Below, piece after piece: positions 63,542-64,000 of a DNA stretch of 64,000 nt. Source of the stretch: Laspinema olomoucense D3b. Its GTDB lineage: Bacteria; Cyanobacteriota; Cyanobacteriia; Cyanobacteriales; Laspinemataceae. The translations under genes were made by a program, and so were the position numbers. Positions within the stretch are counted from its first letter, which is position 1; the number at the start of each line of letters is the position of its first letter. Where the stretch lies: positions 1-64,000 of the forward strand of contig NZ_JAMXFA010000029.1 in assembly GCF_025370785.1 (NCBI RefSeq), in the 5' to 3' direction. Under the pieces are notes generated by a model that had not been told where the DNA came from, ran no database searches, and saw nothing but the letters and a program-made list of their open reading frames with translations.

Positions 63542-64000
63542 CTAGATTTGAGAAGCCATATTTTCGGAGTGAGCAGCAGCTTCTTGGGTGGGTTTTACGA
63601 ACCCGAAGTAAGCGGCACCCACGGCTGTTAAGGCGTTAAACCAGATATTATGGCCGTAGATAGGCATGAATCCGAACAGAGTGCCGGTGTAAGGGAATAA
63701 TCCCAGCAGGGCTAGGGCCAGATAGGAAATCGCAAAACCCCGATTGTAGAGGCGTGCGCGGCTTTTATCTGTGGAGGAAAAAATCCCTAAGCCTCCTACG
63801 AGCAGGTGGGCAATGTTATGTAGGGTATTCACTGGAAATAGCCCAAATAAAGCCCCAAATTCGCGGTCCCCGGGAAAATAGTGGGGTTCAAACAATAAGG
63901 TGGGGGAGGGATTTTCTGGCATCCAAACTAAGCCGGGAATAAATCCAGCCACGCCCAGGACTACGAAGATAATTCCGAGAGTCAAGGTGAAATTACGATC
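63542..64000 (-). CDS. DUF4383 membrane protein, 5' end outside window
   Basis: A protein of at least 152 residues with four transmembrane helices (about 1-20, 57-75, 88-108 and 116-135 in the visible part). It has the DUF4383 pattern FPVNTLHNIAHLLVGGLGIFSS. The family is of unknown function and often occurs as single genes. The reading frame stays open to base 64000 and reads DRNFTLTLGIIFV at the edge, so the true start is beyond the window. The TTG at 63985 is not a good start. A terminator follows the stop. Confidence 0.85.
   Translation of the reverse strand, partial: DRNFTLTLGIIFVVLGVAGFIPGLVWMPENPSPTLLFEPHYFPGDREFGALFGLFPVNTLHNIAHLLVGGLGIFSSTDKSRARLYNRGFAISYLALALLGLFPYTGTLFGFMPIYGHNIWFNALTAVGAAYFGFVKPTQEAAAHSENMASQI

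Noticed and set aside
1-64000. tRNA and rRNA genes
   Set aside because: I scanned for T-loop (GGTTCGAATCC-like) and anticodon-arm patterns and found no convincing tRNA or rRNA; a tRNAscan-SE and Barrnap run would settle it.

Overview
The window comes from a cyanobacterium, most likely a filamentous, Oscillatoriales-type one. The evidence is the very dense GCGATCGC (HIP1) octamer, genes for oxygenic photosynthesis (petB, petD, psaM, a ctpA-type protease), and many families confined to or typical of cyanobacteria (Ycf46, DUF760, DUF2808, DUF3536 GH57, a PatD-like protein, a large WD40 protein kinase). Gene density is moderate, with long intergenic stretches holding palindromes and short tandem repeats. 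No tRNA, rRNA, CRISPR array, prophage or complete insertion sequence was seen.

Layout. 1-6.6 kb: a 9-bp minisatellite, a zinc-ribbon protein, a PatD-like protein, a bifunctional (p)ppGpp synthetase/hydrolase, dusB, and a REC-GGDEF-degenerate-EAL regulator. 6.6-10 kb: a structured non-coding stretch, then a hypothetical gene and a CHAT-protease/FHA fusion. 10-17.3 kb: petBD facing ctpA, a TPR protein, a membrane coiled-coil protein, psaM, terC and ndk. 17.5-32 kb: speA, a nucleotide-sugar pyrophosphorylase, scpA, a tiny PEP-CTERM protein, a GH57/DUF3536 enzyme, a Ca2+/H+ antiporter behind a roughly 400-nt structured leader, a Ser/Thr kinase with WD40 repeats, a DUF760 gene and mutY. 32-39.5 kb: a cell-surface polysaccharide locus (ABC exporter, two glycosyltransferases, a pyruvyltransferase-like protein, galE). 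39.5-50.3 kb: gloB, a GFA protein, an SH3 protein, alpha-glucan phosphorylase, a DUF429 protein, a Phd/VapC toxin-antitoxin pair, trpS and a metF-type gene. 50.3-52.2 kb: a gene-poor region with a 276-bp tandem repeat and a solitary transposase-type HTH gene. 52.4-64 kb: a pentapeptide lipoprotein, an isochorismatase-like hydrolase, a DUF2808 protein, the conserved rpmH-rnpA-PH-yidC-khpB-yceD-ycf46 run, an SH3 protein, a 58-residue membrane protein coupled to a short RecA paralogue, msrA, and a DUF4383 gene cut by the window end.

Functional themes. Photosynthetic electron transfer and its upkeep (petBD, psaM, ctpA, yidC), stringent and c-di-GMP-type signalling (rsh, GGDEF protein), carbohydrate storage and export (GH57, glgP, nucleotide-sugar enzyme, the 32-39 kb locus), and ribosome/RNase P biogenesis (rpmH, rnpA).

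The most unusual signals are: (i) three tandem copies of a short minus-strand transcription unit at 50.8-51.45 kb, each with a -10-like box and an intrinsic terminator, which looks like an undescribed tandem small-RNA array; (ii) an ABC exporter carrying a C-terminal histidine-kinase-like segment whose phospho-acceptor His is replaced by Tyr; (iii) the long structured leader of the Ca2+/H+ antiporter; and (iv) a RecA paralogue lacking its N-terminal region and translationally coupled to a small membrane protein. All calls come from reading the sequence without database searches.
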